DNA of 64,000 nt from positions 1 to 64,000 of IMG/VR virus record IMGVR_UViG_3300025881_001243, one strand, 5' to 3'. The first letter of the stretch is position 1, and each line of letters begins with the position of its first letter. Origin of the DNA: a virus. Shown one piece after another: positions 16,899 to 26,026 of the stretch. The notes under the pieces were generated by a model. It made no database searches. It was not told the origin of the DNA and saw nothing but the letters and a program-made list of their open reading frames with translations. A program made the translations under genes and the position numbers.

Positions 16899-18257
16899 AT
16901 GAAATTTATTCCAAACTATGGAGATTTTAAGAATTCATTAAACGAAGCTTCTTTTAATTATAATGATGATGTAGGCGAAACTAAATTAGGACAAGCCGCT
17001 AGTATAATTTGTTCTTTCTTAAATAAGAAGACTAAATTAGATTTTAAAATCTTTCCATTTGGTGTTAAATCAAATGGGGTAGAAGGTGTTATGTTATATA
17101 GCGCAAAAGGTACTGCCGCTGTTAGGGTAGGTGGTAAAGGAATGAATAGAGGTCCTGGTATTGTTGGTGATCTTGCTTATTTCTCTGATGCATCAAAAAG
17201 AACTGCTGATTTTGTTATGAGTAGTGAGAATTTTCCTATTACTTCATTATGTTATGAATTTGCAAAATTAATTAGCGAACCTGCATATGTTAAAGAAGTT
17301 GAAACTTTACAAGAATCTGTTAATGAAGGTAAGCGTGGTGTATTAAAACCACAAGAACAGAAAATGGTAATGAAACAATTAAAATCTGGTAAGAGTGCCG
17401 CAAAGATTGCTAGAGATCTTGGTATATCATACGGAGCTATTCTTAAATTAAAAAAGAATGAAACTGTTACATTAGAAGAGCCTACTGCCGTTAAAGCAAA
17501 TGAAGAAACTTTAGAAGATAAAGTTAAATTCCTAGATGAAACTTTGACTGATATTTATGATATAGCCAGAAAGGTTGCCGCAGGAGCATTTAATTCACTA
17601 ATGATATCCGGTAGAGCAGGTACAGGTAAAACTTTCAGTGTAGAGAAAGCGCTAAAGGATGAAGGACTTACTGCTGATGATGATTATATTATTGTTTCAG
17701 GTGCTGTATCAACAATTATGATGTTTAAGAAAATGTTTCAGTATAGAAATAAAGTTTTAGTATTTGATGATTGTGATGCTGTATTTAGAGATGAAAATGG
17801 CCGTAATATATTAAAGGCCGCACTTGATACAAAAAAGATAAGAAGAATATCTTATCTTAAGAAAAGTGGATTAGTATTTGATCCTAAGGATTTTGAAATG
17901 GATCCTGAAGGAGAATTTAATATGATAGAAAATGGAATGGTTCCAGCATACTTTGATTTTGCAGGTAGGGTAATATTTATATCTAACCTTGCAAAAGATA
18001 AAGCTGACCCTGATGGTGCTATTCGTTCAAGATCTATTTTAATTGATGTTAACCCAGATGATGTAACATTAATGGAAAGAATTAAAACTCTATTACCTTA
18101 TTTAGAACCTAAGGATATGCCAATGAAAGACAAAGAAGAAATTTATGAATTTATGAAAAAGGCAAATGATGTTTCTATGAGGACTTTTGTTAAGGCTGCA
18201 GGTTTTAAAGTAGCAGGTTTACCTAACTGGGAAAGAATGTCAAAAAGATATTTATAA
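16899..18257 (+). CDS. Predicted capsid-targeted polyprotein with HTH and AAA+ ATPase domains
   Basis: The 452-residue protein starts with MKFIPNYGDFKNSLNEASF, giving a cleavage-like LNE/A at residues 14-17. A second site, SVNEG, lies near residue 142. After it come a resolvase/transposase-like helix-turn-helix (SGKSAAKIARDLGISYGAIL, about 165-184) and an AAA+ module with Walker A GRAGTGKT near 238-245 and Walker B VLVFDDCDAVF near 285. An arginine-rich region (AGRVIFISNLAKDKADPDGA) follows. If processed, the mature product would be a ~310-residue ATPase. An ATPase carried in the head could act on DNA during or just after injection; this is inference. Confidence 0.75.
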   Translation: MKFIPNYGDFKNSLNEASFNYNDDVGETKLGQAASIICSFLNKKTKLDFKIFPFGVKSNGVEGVMLYSAKGTAAVRVGGKGMNRGPGIVGDLAYFSDASKRTADFVMSSENFPITSLCYEFAKLISEPAYVKEVETLQESVNEGKRGVLKPQEQKMVMKQLKSGKSAAKIARDLGISYGAILKLKKNETVTLEEPTAVKANEETLEDKVKFLDETLTDIYDIARKVAAGAFNSLMISGRAGTGKTFSVEKALKDEGLTADDDYIIVSGAVSTIMMFKKMFQYRNKVLVFDDCDAVFRDENGRNILKAALDTKKIRRISYLKKSGLVFDPKDFEMDPEGEFNMIENGMVPAYFDFAGRVIFISNLAKDKADPDGAIRSRSILIDVNPDDVTLMERIKTLLPYLEPKDMPMKDKEEIYEFMKKANDVSMRTFVKAAGFKVAGLPNWERMSKRYL

Positions 18258-18259
18258 TT

Positions 18260-19729
18260 ATGAAATATATTAAAAGTAGAATTGATTTTATTAATGAAAA
18301 GAAGTCTAACAATTTAAATGAAGGGCAATTTTCATGGATGACTCAGGATTCTAATAAACAAATAGGATCTGAAAAACAAAATACTATCGATGTTTATATG
18401 TATGACAACGAAGGTAATAAATGGAAGGAAACTAGATATGACGGTTATGGAGTATTTGGTGGAATGGATTTTTATGATCTTGTTGCTACTATGAACGGTT
18501 ATGATGCCGATAGAGAAAAAGGTATTGATTTAGCTTTTGGTAAATTAAAAACTAAAGATAAAAAGAGAAAGACGTTATTTCCTGCTTTAGTAGAAGATCC
18601 TAGATACAATTGGAAAAGACATAATTTTACAGAACAACCTGAAAATGATCCAAACCAATCATGGTACCAAGAAGAAGAAGATGATGGATATGATGATTAT
18701 TATGAATCTACAGTTACTGAAGGTAAAGGATGGAATGATGTTGCAAGAGTAATGGATTCTGGATTAAAAAAGGCTATAAAGAAAGGGGTAACCAATTTAA
18801 GGTATGCTCAAGATTATGTTAAATCATTAGAAAGAATGGCAAAGAAAAATGCTAAACAGTTCTTTAATGATTATGGAGATTTTACTGAAGATGATTTTAT
18901 TGAAGATGTAAGATATAATATGGCTAATGAAAAAGTTAATGAAGGCAGAGCTTCAGCCGATAGATTACTTAAAGATGTTATAAACGGTAATACATCTGAA
19001 GTTGAAGGTATTAAATTATCTAAGGATATGGCACAAGGCTTTGCGGATTGGTTACGATATTCTACATACGGTAAAAAGTTTGGGTCTTTACCTTTTGATA
19101 AATTATTTACCGCTGCGTTTAATTGGGGATTAGATAGATTTGTTAAAGGTGCTAATACTAAAGTAAAGGATGAGTTTAAAGAACTTAAGGCTAAAGCTAA
19201 AGAAATGCGTAAGGCTGAAATGAAAGGTGAATCTCTTACTGAAGGTAAAGGTGATAAAGCCGTAAGTATGGCACAGAAAAATTTAGATAAGGTAATAACA
19301 GATCTTAAAGCTAATCTTTTAAAATTTAAAGGTGCTAAAACAGATTCAGATAAAGAAAAATTTAAATCTGAAGCAAAGAGATTAACTAAGCTAAGAAAGG
19401 ATGCACAGGATAATTTAGAAGACGCTATATCAAATGCTTATGCCGAAGTTGAATTAGTAGTAATGGAAAATTATGATACTGAACAAAGAAAGGAAATGGC
19501 ATCAAAAGGATTAGCTTTACCTGATGGTAGCTTTCCAATTAAAAACTTAGAAGATTTAAAGAATGCTATTCAGGCATACGGTAGAGCAAAAGATCAATCA
19601 AAAGCTGCAAAGTTTATAGCAAAAAGAGCAAAAGCTTTAAGTGCTGAGGATTTAATTCCAGACACTGAAGATTTTCAAAAAGCTTTAAAAGAAGCATCAT
19701 TCGGAAGAATACCAAAATTTGGAGAATAA
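18260..19729 (+). CDS. Predicted capsid-targeted polyprotein, four cleavage-like sites
   Basis: The 489-residue protein begins MKYIKSRIDFINEKK and has cleavage-like sites LNE/G at residues 19-22, VTE/G near 152, VNE/G near 227 and LTE/G near 327. The segments between them are different in character: an acidic Trp/Tyr-rich one, a Lys-rich helical one, a compact hydrophobic one (YGKKFGSLPFDKLFTAAFNW) and a long charged coiled-coil-like tail. No enzymatic motif is visible. The pattern is that of several small domains made as one chain and cut in the prohead. Confidence 0.7.
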   Translation: MKYIKSRIDFINEKKSNNLNEGQFSWMTQDSNKQIGSEKQNTIDVYMYDNEGNKWKETRYDGYGVFGGMDFYDLVATMNGYDADREKGIDLAFGKLKTKDKKRKTLFPALVEDPRYNWKRHNFTEQPENDPNQSWYQEEEDDGYDDYYESTVTEGKGWNDVARVMDSGLKKAIKKGVTNLRYAQDYVKSLERMAKKNAKQFFNDYGDFTEDDFIEDVRYNMANEKVNEGRASADRLLKDVINGNTSEVEGIKLSKDMAQGFADWLRYSTYGKKFGSLPFDKLFTAAFNWGLDRFVKGANTKVKDEFKELKAKAKEMRKAEMKGESLTEGKGDKAVSMAQKNLDKVITDLKANLLKFKGAKTDSDKEKFKSEAKRLTKLRKDAQDNLEDAISNAYAEVELVVMENYDTEQRKEMASKGLALPDGSFPIKNLEDLKNAIQAYGRAKDQSKAAKFIAKRAKALSAEDLIPDTEDFQKALKEASFGRIPKFGE

Positions 19730-19730
19730 T

Positions 19731-20756
19731 ATGAAATACTTTAAAACATTTGAAAAATATAAATACGGCGTTAATGGTGTAGGTTCCCTTAAGAATTCAT
19801 TGGCTGCATTAAAAAGACAAAATATTACTGGTCGTTATGTAGATCCTGAAACTTTAGCGCAAGGCATCCGTAATGAATATGAAGCTATCACAGGTGAGAA
19901 ATATGAAGATGAAGTTCAGATGTCAATGGATAATACTATTGCTGATATTATTGGTCATTATAAATTAGATGGTCCAGAATTTATGGCTGCATGGGATAAA
20001 GTAATTAAAGAATCAGTTAATGAAGCAGTAAAACCCATTAAGCTTTCTGGTAACTTAAAGAAAGACTTAAAAGTTGTCACAGCTATGGCAGAAAAAATGG
20101 TTAAGTATGCTAAAGACAACTTCAATACATATATACCAACAGGCGAAAAGCTCAGTCAACTAAAGCTCGGAGGTACTAAAGAAAAAGATGTTTTGAAATA
20201 CAATATCAATCACCTAGCAAAGGCAATCAATACAGACTTAACAAAGAAGTATATGAAAGACTTTGTAGCTGAATCAGTAAATGAACAATATACAAAGAGT
20301 TTAGGTTTTAATGTAACTAATGATAATATTTATAAGTTAACTAAGTCATTAGATCCTAATGGTAGATTATGTAAAAATATTTCTAAAGGTTCTGATAATG
20401 TAAAGCCTGAGTTTACTGAAATGCAAAAACTAATGGAAGAAATCCAAAGAATATGGGGTGAGGTTGAGTATATTATTAGTATGTCAAATGAATCCGTTAA
20501 TGAAAAACCAGAAGAAGTTACAGAATCTTATAAAGGTAACTTTACTGATTTTAAATATGATTTAGAAATGGCTATAGATAATATGGATATTTCTCCTAAG
20601 GCAATTAAATCAGTCAAGAAAAAAGGCAATGGTTATGAAGTAAGGCTATCTTCTTATATGAGTGATAAATCTACATGGGAAAAGATTGGTGATACAATCG
20701 GAGCCACACTTATATCATTTAAACCTGGTAGTATTAATATTGGGATATACGAATAA
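19731..20756 (+). CDS. Predicted capsid-targeted polyprotein, three VNE sites
   Basis: I chose the ATG at 19731 rather than a TTG 12 bases upstream because it gives MKYFKTFEKYKYG, the shared N-terminal signal, and directly follows the preceding stop. The 341-residue chain contains ESVNE at about residues 93-97, 180-184 and 252-256, each ending a helical segment of ~75-90 residues. The last module (FTDFKYDLEMAIDNMDISPK, GNGYEVRLSSYMSDKS) looks like a small alpha/beta domain. No family is recognised. Confidence 0.7.
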   Translation: MKYFKTFEKYKYGVNGVGSLKNSLAALKRQNITGRYVDPETLAQGIRNEYEAITGEKYEDEVQMSMDNTIADIIGHYKLDGPEFMAAWDKVIKESVNEAVKPIKLSGNLKKDLKVVTAMAEKMVKYAKDNFNTYIPTGEKLSQLKLGGTKEKDVLKYNINHLAKAINTDLTKKYMKDFVAESVNEQYTKSLGFNVTNDNIYKLTKSLDPNGRLCKNISKGSDNVKPEFTEMQKLMEEIQRIWGEVEYIISMSNESVNEKPEEVTESYKGNFTDFKYDLEMAIDNMDISPKAIKSVKKKGNGYEVRLSSYMSDKSTWEKIGDTIGATLISFKPGSINIGIYE

Positions 20757-20759
20757 GCA

Positions 20760-21101
20760 ATGAAAGATTGCAAATGTAAATCTTGTAAATGTAATGAATT
20801 AACCAATGAACAGGTGGTTCAGCAAATGGAAGATCAAACTAAACCTTTTATTGAAGAACAATATTCAACAGATACAGTCCTAAGACATTTTGATCCAACT
20901 GCACCAGATCATTTATATAAGTGGCATGCCGATGAAGAAGATCGCTTTGTAGAATCTCTTAATGAAAATGATTGGCAATTTCAATTTGATAATGAATTAC
21001 CACAAGAAATTCAACCCGGTAAAATTATTCATATTCCTAAAGGATTAATCCATCGCCTAATTAAAGGTACTTCAGAATTAAGCATTTCTATTAAATCCTA
21101 A
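20760..21101 (+). CDS. Small cupin-like protein
   Basis: The 113-residue protein has a Cys/Lys-rich start (MKDCKCKSCKCNE) that could bind metal, and then a cupin-like second half: HLYKWHADEEDRFVESL, WQFQFDNELP, and IHIPKGLIHRLIKGTSEL. The His residues at the two conserved cupin positions are present. It lies three bases after the polyprotein gene and ends the first capsid-cargo cluster. Substrate unknown. Confidence 0.6.
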   Translation: MKDCKCKSCKCNELTNEQVVQQMEDQTKPFIEEQYSTDTVLRHFDPTAPDHLYKWHADEEDRFVESLNENDWQFQFDNELPQEIQPGKIIHIPKGLIHRLIKGTSELSISIKS

Positions 21102-21150
21102 CTTAAACCAATTACCTTTTTTAGGTATAATTAATATAGAAACATTACTG

Positions 21151-21189
21151 CTTTCAGAAAGTAATAAATGTTGTTATAATTGTATTATA
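21151..21189 (+). promoter_or_regulatory. Promoter, CTTTCA-N17-TTATA class
   Basis: CTTTCA at 21151-21156 is followed after 17 bases by TTATAATTG. The same two elements with the same spacing occur at 25979, 46606, 48682 and 56186. It precedes the ClpC-like gene. Confidence 0.65.
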
Positions 21190-21205
21190 AATCTAAAACT
21201 TAACT

Positions 21206-23224
21206 ATGGGAGAGATATATCCAGAAGAAGACAGCATCAAAAAAGAGCCAGGTAAAATTAAAAAAGGAAATAGTCTCACAATCCTTGATACGTATGGAAC
21301 CAATGTAACTGACTTAGCAGTGAATAAAAAACTAGATCCAGTTATTGGTAGAGAAGATGAAATTCTAAGAGTTGTACAAATTTTAGGTAGACGTAGAAAA
21401 AACAATCCTGTTTTAGTAGGAGAACCTGGTGTAGGTAAGACTGCAATTGTAGAAGGTTTGGCTTCTCGTATTATTGAAGGTAATGTTCCTGTTACTTTAC
21501 AAGGAAAAATTATTTATACATTAGAACTGTCTACTATAGTTGCAGGTACAAAATATCGAGGGCAGTTTGAAGAAAGAATGAAAGCAATAGTTGATGAGTT
21601 AATTGAAAATCCTCATGTAATTATTTTTATAGATGAACTTCACACTATTATGGGGGCAGGTGGATCTACAGGATCTTTAGATGCTGCTAATATTATTAAG
21701 CCTGCATTAGCCCGTGGTGAAATCAGATGTATAGGAGCAACTACTTTTGATGAATTTAGAGAAAGTATTGAATCTGATGGCGCATTGGATAGAAGGTTTC
21801 AAAAGGTTGTAATTGAACCTCCTTCATTAGAAGAAACTGTTGAAATTTTATCTCACCTAAGACATAAGTATTCTGATTTTCATAATGTAAATTACTCTGA
21901 TGAAATTATCCAAATGATAGTTAAGGTTGCTGACCAATACATGATGGATAGATATTTTCCAGATAAAGCAGTAGATATTTTAGATGAGGTAGGTTCTTAT
22001 AAGCATCTTAAGCATATTAAGATTCCTAAAAAGATAAAAAATCTAGAAGCTAAATTAATAATTAAACAAAACGAAAAGAAAGATGCAGTAAAGTCACAGC
22101 GTTATGAACTCGCTGCTCAAAATAGAGATGACTGTTTAAATATTCAATCTAAAATTTCTAGAGAATACAAATCATGGAAGGCTGAATTATCAGAAGTGAA
22201 AATGGAAATTACTGAAGATGATATTTTATATGTAATTTCTAAAGCAACAGGTATTCCTGTAGAAAAGATAACAGACAAAGAACATAAGAACCTATTAGGT
22301 ATTAATAAACATCTATCATCTAAAGTAATGGGACAAGATGAAGCTATTAATAAAATATCAATGACCATCCAACGAAACCGAGTAGGTATACGAAAGAGAA
22401 ACAGGACTATGGGTAATTTTATTTTCTTAGGTCCAACTGGTGTAGGTAAGACTCAATTAGCCAAAGAGATAAGTTCTTATATGTTTAATTCTGAAGAAGA
22501 TCTTATTCGTATAGATATGACCGAATATATGGAAGCTCATTCTGTTTCTAAATTAATAGGAGCACCTCCTGGTTATATAGGGCATGAGGGTGGTGGCTTT
22601 TTAACAGAGCAGGTGAAAAGAAAACCGCATTCCGTTATATTATTTGACGAGGTAGAGAAAGCCCATCCAGAAGTCTTTAATGTATTACTTCAAATGTTAG
22701 ATGATGGTTATTTAACCGACTCATTAGGTAGAACTATTGATTTTAGAAACTGTCTTGTTATTTTAACATCAAACACAGGATCAAGAAAGGTTCAAGAATT
22801 TGGAACCGGTATTGGTTTTAGCAGAAAAACTGTTGCTGAAGAACAAGCAGAAGAAAAGAGTATTATTAATAAAGCCCTTAAGTCAAAATTTGCACCAGAA
22901 TTTTTAAATAGGATTGATGAAGTAATTGTTTTTAATTCTCTTACAAAAAATACTGTAATGTCAATTTTAAATAAAGAATGTAAAGAACTTGCAGAGAACC
23001 TAGTAGATGTAGGAGAATATACATTGAAAATATCTAAGGGTGCTAAAGATATTATTTTGGATCAAGGCTTTGATCCTAAGTACGGTGCTAGGCCACTAAG
23101 AAGAGCACTAGAGCGATTAATAGAAAATCCTGTAGCAGAAATGATTCTTAAGAAAGAAATCGAAGAAGGTGATATCATTAAAGTTACAGGTTTAAAAGGT
23201 ATTTTAACAATTAAAAAAGATTAA
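21206..23224 (+). CDS. clpC: ClpC-like AAA+ unfoldase lacking the N-terminal Clp repeat domain
   Basis: The 672 residues contain both AAA+ modules of a class I Clp: Walker A GEPGVGKT at residues 72-79 and GPTGVGKT at 409-416, Walker B IIFIDE and [13 protein letters not shown], and a UVR-like motif ([20 protein letters not shown]) between them, which points to ClpC rather than ClpB. The usual ~150-residue Clp_N domain is missing. A ClpP partner is not encoded here. It may redirect the host ClpP or remodel phage proteins. It has its own promoter. Confidence 0.9.
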   Translation: MGEIYPEEDSIKKEPGKIKKGNSLTILDTYGTNVTDLAVNKKLDPVIGREDEILRVVQILGRRRKNNPVLVGEPGVGKTAIVEGLASRIIEGNVPVTLQGKIIYTLELSTIVAGTKYRGQFEERMKAIVDELIENPHVIIFIDELHTIMGAGGSTGSLDAANIIKPALARGEIRCIGATTFDEFRESIESDGALDRRFQKVVIEPPSLEETVEILSHLRHKYSDFHNVNYSDEIIQMIVKVADQYMMDRYFPDKAVDILDEVGSYKHLKHIKIPKKIKNLEAKLIIKQNEKKDAVKSQRYELAAQNRDDCLNIQSKISREYKSWKAELSEVKMEITEDDILYVISKATGIPVEKITDKEHKNLLGINKHLSSKVMGQDEAINKISMTIQRNRVGIRKRNRTMGNFIFLGPTGVGKTQLAKEISSYMFNSEEDLIRIDMTEYMEAHSVSKLIGAPPGYIGHEGGGFLTEQVKRKPHSVILFDEVEKAHPEVFNVLLQMLDDGYLTDSLGRTIDFRNCLVILTSNTGSRKVQEFGTGIGFSRKTVAEEQAEEKSIINKALKSKFAPEFLNRIDEVIVFNSLTKNTVMSILNKECKELAENLVDVGEYTLKISKGAKDIILDQGFDPKYGARPLRRALERLIENPVAEMILKKEIEEGDIIKVTGLKGILTIKKD

Positions 23225-23241
23225 ACCTTTTATGTTTTTTA

Positions 23242-23255
23242 CATATAAAAATAAA
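23242..23255 (+). promoter_or_regulatory. Late-like promoter box CATATAAAAATAAA
   Basis: The box follows TTTTTTA and lies 24 bases upstream of the next start; the same T-rich stretch and box occur at 37485 and 59475. Confidence 0.45.
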
Positions 23256-23279
23256 ATAATACTTTAATCTTAAACAAGA

Positions 23280-24299
23280 ATGGCATATTTAACATATGAT
23301 GATATCCAATTAGTACCAGCATTTTCGGGTATTAAATCAAGACAATCAATTGATCTCACAACAAACCTTTCTAAAAATTATAAAATTAGTATACCTATCG
23401 TAGGATCTCCTATGGATACTGTTTGTGAAAGTGAAATGGCATTTAAGCTTTATCAGTTAGGTGGTGTTGGTTGTATTCACAGATTTAATAAAATTATAGA
23501 GCAGTATACTGAAATTCAAAAACTCTGTGAAAAGATAAGTGCTACAGGTAAATGGTCTGCCGCTATTCCTATTATGGCTGCGATAGGAGTTCAGGAGGAT
23601 GATAAGAAAAGAGCTAAGAATTTAATTAAAGCAGGTGCTAATGTACTCTTAATTGATGTTGCACACGGTGATCACCAAAATGTTATAGATATGACAAAAT
23701 GGTGTAAAGATAATTTACCTAGCCATGTAGATATTATTGCAGGTAATATTGCAACAGCAGAGGCAGCCGAACGATTACAAGATGCAGGTGCAGATGGTTT
23801 GCGAGTAGGTATTGGTGGTGGATCATTATGTACTACAAGAATTAAAACTGGATTTGGTGTACCTAATGTTACTTGTCTTGAGGAAATATCTAAAGTTGCA
23901 ACAGTTCCTATTATGGCAGATGGTGGAATTAGAAGCAGTGGAGATATTGCAAAAGCATTAGCAGTCGGTGCTGATAATGTAATGTTAGGTTCTCTCCTCG
24001 CTGGTACTTTAGAATCACCGGGTCAGATGGTTGAAAAAAGTAATGCTCTTTATAAAAGATATAGAGGATCTGCTTCTTTAGAAACTAAAACTACTCATGG
24101 CCAAGCACAAAGAAACGTAGAAGGAGAATCCACAATTATTCCATTTAAAGGTGGTGTCAAATATATAATTAAAGGTTTAACTGATGGTGTAAGATCTGCT
24201 TTATCATATGCAGGAGCTAAAGAAATAAAATCATTTTTTCCTGAATATGTACAAGTTACTAACGCTGGACAAAATGAAGCAAAACCACATTTATTATGA
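23280..24299 (+). CDS. IMP dehydrogenase/GMP reductase family enzyme without CBS domains
   Basis: The 339-residue TIM-barrel protein has the start LTYDDIQLVPAFSGIKSRQ, the catalytic-loop Cys in GIGGGSLCTTRIKTG (Cys near residue 184), and the phosphate-binding MADGGIRSSGDIAKALAVGA. The second flap (YRGSASLETKTTHGQAQRN) deviates from the usual YxGMxS, so IMPDH and GMPR cannot be told apart by eye. IMPDH makes XMP for GTP synthesis; GMPR recycles GMP. Together with thymidylate synthase and dCMP deaminase it fits nucleotide supply for replication. Confidence 0.85.
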   Translation: MAYLTYDDIQLVPAFSGIKSRQSIDLTTNLSKNYKISIPIVGSPMDTVCESEMAFKLYQLGGVGCIHRFNKIIEQYTEIQKLCEKISATGKWSAAIPIMAAIGVQEDDKKRAKNLIKAGANVLLIDVAHGDHQNVIDMTKWCKDNLPSHVDIIAGNIATAEAAERLQDAGADGLRVGIGGGSLCTTRIKTGFGVPNVTCLEEISKVATVPIMADGGIRSSGDIAKALAVGADNVMLGSLLAGTLESPGQMVEKSNALYKRYRGSASLETKTTHGQAQRNVEGESTIIPFKGGVKYIIKGLTDGVRSALSYAGAKEIKSFFPEYVQVTNAGQNEAKPHLL

Positions 24300-24505
24300 A
24301 AAACTTTTTAAATAACAAATATGTAAGATTGGTTTTTAGTATATCAATTATAGGATCTGCTATACCTTCTATCTATGAAGATTTTACCTATGGTCATCAG
24401 GGAACTTGGACCCATTATGGAATGGCTCTTGTAGGAATTTTATATTTTATTGAATCATTACTTTGGACTTTAGACTTATGGACAGACAACTCAAAAAAGA
24501 ATTAG
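24296..24505 (+). CDS. Small two-segment membrane protein
   Basis: The 69-residue protein has two hydrophobic segments (LVFSISIIGSAIPSIY and YGMALVGILYFIESLLW). It overlaps the preceding stop by four bases (ATGA) and the next gene by 28 bases. No family recognised; a partner for the following mini-CorA is possible. Confidence 0.6.
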   Translation: MKNFLNNKYVRLVFSISIIGSAIPSIYEDFTYGHQGTWTHYGMALVGILYFIESLLWTLDLWTDNSKKN

Positions 24506-24855
24506 AAACCTTTGAAGATTTAATTTTCGATGGAAAGGAAATAAACACAGATGACTTTTATCTATTAAAGAAAAAGCTTTTAAAGAAAGAGGAATTAGAA
24601 TTACTTGAAATTCATTTATTGTTAGAAGCAATGTTAGATAAAAGAAATGATAAGTTAATGAATAGGAGATTGAACATTCTTACTATTTGGTCAACTATAT
24701 TTTTACCTCTCTCATTTTACACTGGGTTATGGGGAATGAACTTTGATGACGTACCTTTAATATCAGATGATAACGGGTTTTGGGTATTCTCTGCATTAAC
24801 AGGAGTAACAGTTTTAGGAATGTGGTTATATTTTAAAAAGAATAAATGGATTTAG
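24478..24855 (+). CDS. Mini-CorA: truncated CorA-type Mg2+ channel protein
   Basis: I use the ATG at 24478 rather than a TTG at 24463. The 125 residues end in the CorA pore module: IFLPLSFYTGLWGMNFDDVP contains the family's YGMNF-type signature (here LWGMNF), and a second transmembrane helix (FWVFSALTGVTVLGMWLYF) follows, ending in KKNKW. The usual ~200-residue cytoplasmic funnel is reduced to one helical hairpin. CorA forms pentameric Mg2+ channels; whether this short form conducts is unknown. Confidence 0.7.
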   Translation: MDRQLKKELETFEDLIFDGKEINTDDFYLLKKKLLKKEELELLEIHLLLEAMLDKRNDKLMNRRLNILTIWSTIFLPLSFYTGLWGMNFDDVPLISDDNGFWVFSALTGVTVLGMWLYFKKNKWI

Positions 24856-25856
24856 ATAAAGATTTTACAATAGACGAAAGATACCAGGAGCTTTTACAAA
24901 CTATTTTAGATTTTGGTAAAGATAAAAAAGATAGAACAGGTACAGGTACAAAATCAATTTTCGGATATACTATCAGATGGGATATGTCACAAGGGTTTCC
25001 TTTGTTAACTACAAAGAGAATGCCAATGAAAACAATTGCTACTGAACTAAAGTGGTTCTTAAAAGGAGATACCAACATTAAGTACCTCGTTGATAATAAT
25101 TGTAATATTTGGAATGGTGATGCTTATAAACGATATGCAGATATTGAATGCAATCCACCTCATGACCATTCGTTATCACAAAAAGAGTTTGTTGATAAAA
25201 TTAAAACCGATGATGGGTTTGCAAAAGTATGGGGAGAACTGGGCCCTATCTATGGAAAGCAGTGGAGAGATTGGGATGAAATTGGTGAAGATCAAATTAT
25301 AAATTTAATTAATGATCTTAAAACAAACCCAGACAGTAGAAGATTAATGGTTAATGCATGGAATGTTGGTGAGTTAGATCAAATGACTTTACCTCCGTGC
25401 CATTACGGTTTTCAAATATACACTAAAGAGTTAAGCTTCCATGAAAGATGGGCTTTATATTCTGATAAACCATACGACGGTAACGGTTTAGGTATGATAA
25501 ATACTTTAGACTTTATGGATGATAACGAAATACCAACTAGGTCAATTTCTTTAATGTGGAATCAAAGATCTGTTGATACATTCTTAGGTCTTCCGTTTAA
25601 CATTGCAAGTTATGCATTACTTTTAAAAATCATCGCACATGAGGTAAATATGGTACCTGATCAATTAATTGGAAATCTAGGAGATGTACATTTATATAAA
25701 AATCATATAGAACAAGCAAAGGAACAACTCGAAAGGGATCCAATTATGCTACCTGAACTTAATATAGTTGCATCTGATATTTTAAGTGGTGAATTTGCAT
25801 ACGAACTTTTAGATTACGAAAGTCATAAATCTATTAAAGCACCTTTAAGCAATTAA
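24846..25856 (+). CDS. thyA: Thymidylate synthase
   Basis: The 336-residue protein is a clear ThyA: GKDKKDRTGTGTKSIFGY at the start, LPPCHYGFQIYTKE with the nucleophilic Cys near residue 185, MWNQRSVDTFLGLPFNIASY, and NLGDVHLYKNHIEQ. It methylates dUMP to dTMP with methylenetetrahydrofolate. It is longer than E. coli ThyA (264) because of insertions after SLSQKEF and around SDKPYDGNG. It starts inside the end of the mini-CorA gene. Confidence 0.95.
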   Translation: MDLDKDFTIDERYQELLQTILDFGKDKKDRTGTGTKSIFGYTIRWDMSQGFPLLTTKRMPMKTIATELKWFLKGDTNIKYLVDNNCNIWNGDAYKRYADIECNPPHDHSLSQKEFVDKIKTDDGFAKVWGELGPIYGKQWRDWDEIGEDQIINLINDLKTNPDSRRLMVNAWNVGELDQMTLPPCHYGFQIYTKELSFHERWALYSDKPYDGNGLGMINTLDFMDDNEIPTRSISLMWNQRSVDTFLGLPFNIASYALLLKIIAHEVNMVPDQLIGNLGDVHLYKNHIEQAKEQLERDPIMLPELNIVASDILSGEFAYELLDYESHKSIKAPLSN

Positions 25857-25859
25857 CAT

Positions 25860-25973
25860 ATGAAATGGTATAAAAAATATAATTGGACTTTTATCATAGG
25901 ATGGGTAGTAATATTAAGCATAAGCTTATGTCTTTGGGTATGGATTTATAGAATGTTTAAATTATTATTCTAA
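25860..25973 (+). CDS. Small single-pass membrane protein (37 aa)
   Basis: The frame encodes a basic N-terminus (MKWYKKYN), one hydrophobic segment (WTFIIGWVVILSISLCLWVW) and a short basic end. It lies three bases after thyA. Unknown function. Confidence 0.5.
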   Translation: MKWYKKYNWTFIIGWVVILSISLCLWVWIYRMFKLLF

Positions 25974-25978
25974 TTATG

Positions 25979-26011
25979 CTTTCATTTTATAATTATTTTT
26001 GTTATATTTTT
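25979..26011 (+). promoter_or_regulatory. Promoter, CTTTCA-N17-TTATA class
   Basis: CTTTCA, 17 bases, then TTATATTTT, ending 15 bases before the uvsE start. It is the same arrangement as at 21151. Confidence 0.6.
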
Positions 26012-26026
26012 TTAAAATAAAACAAT

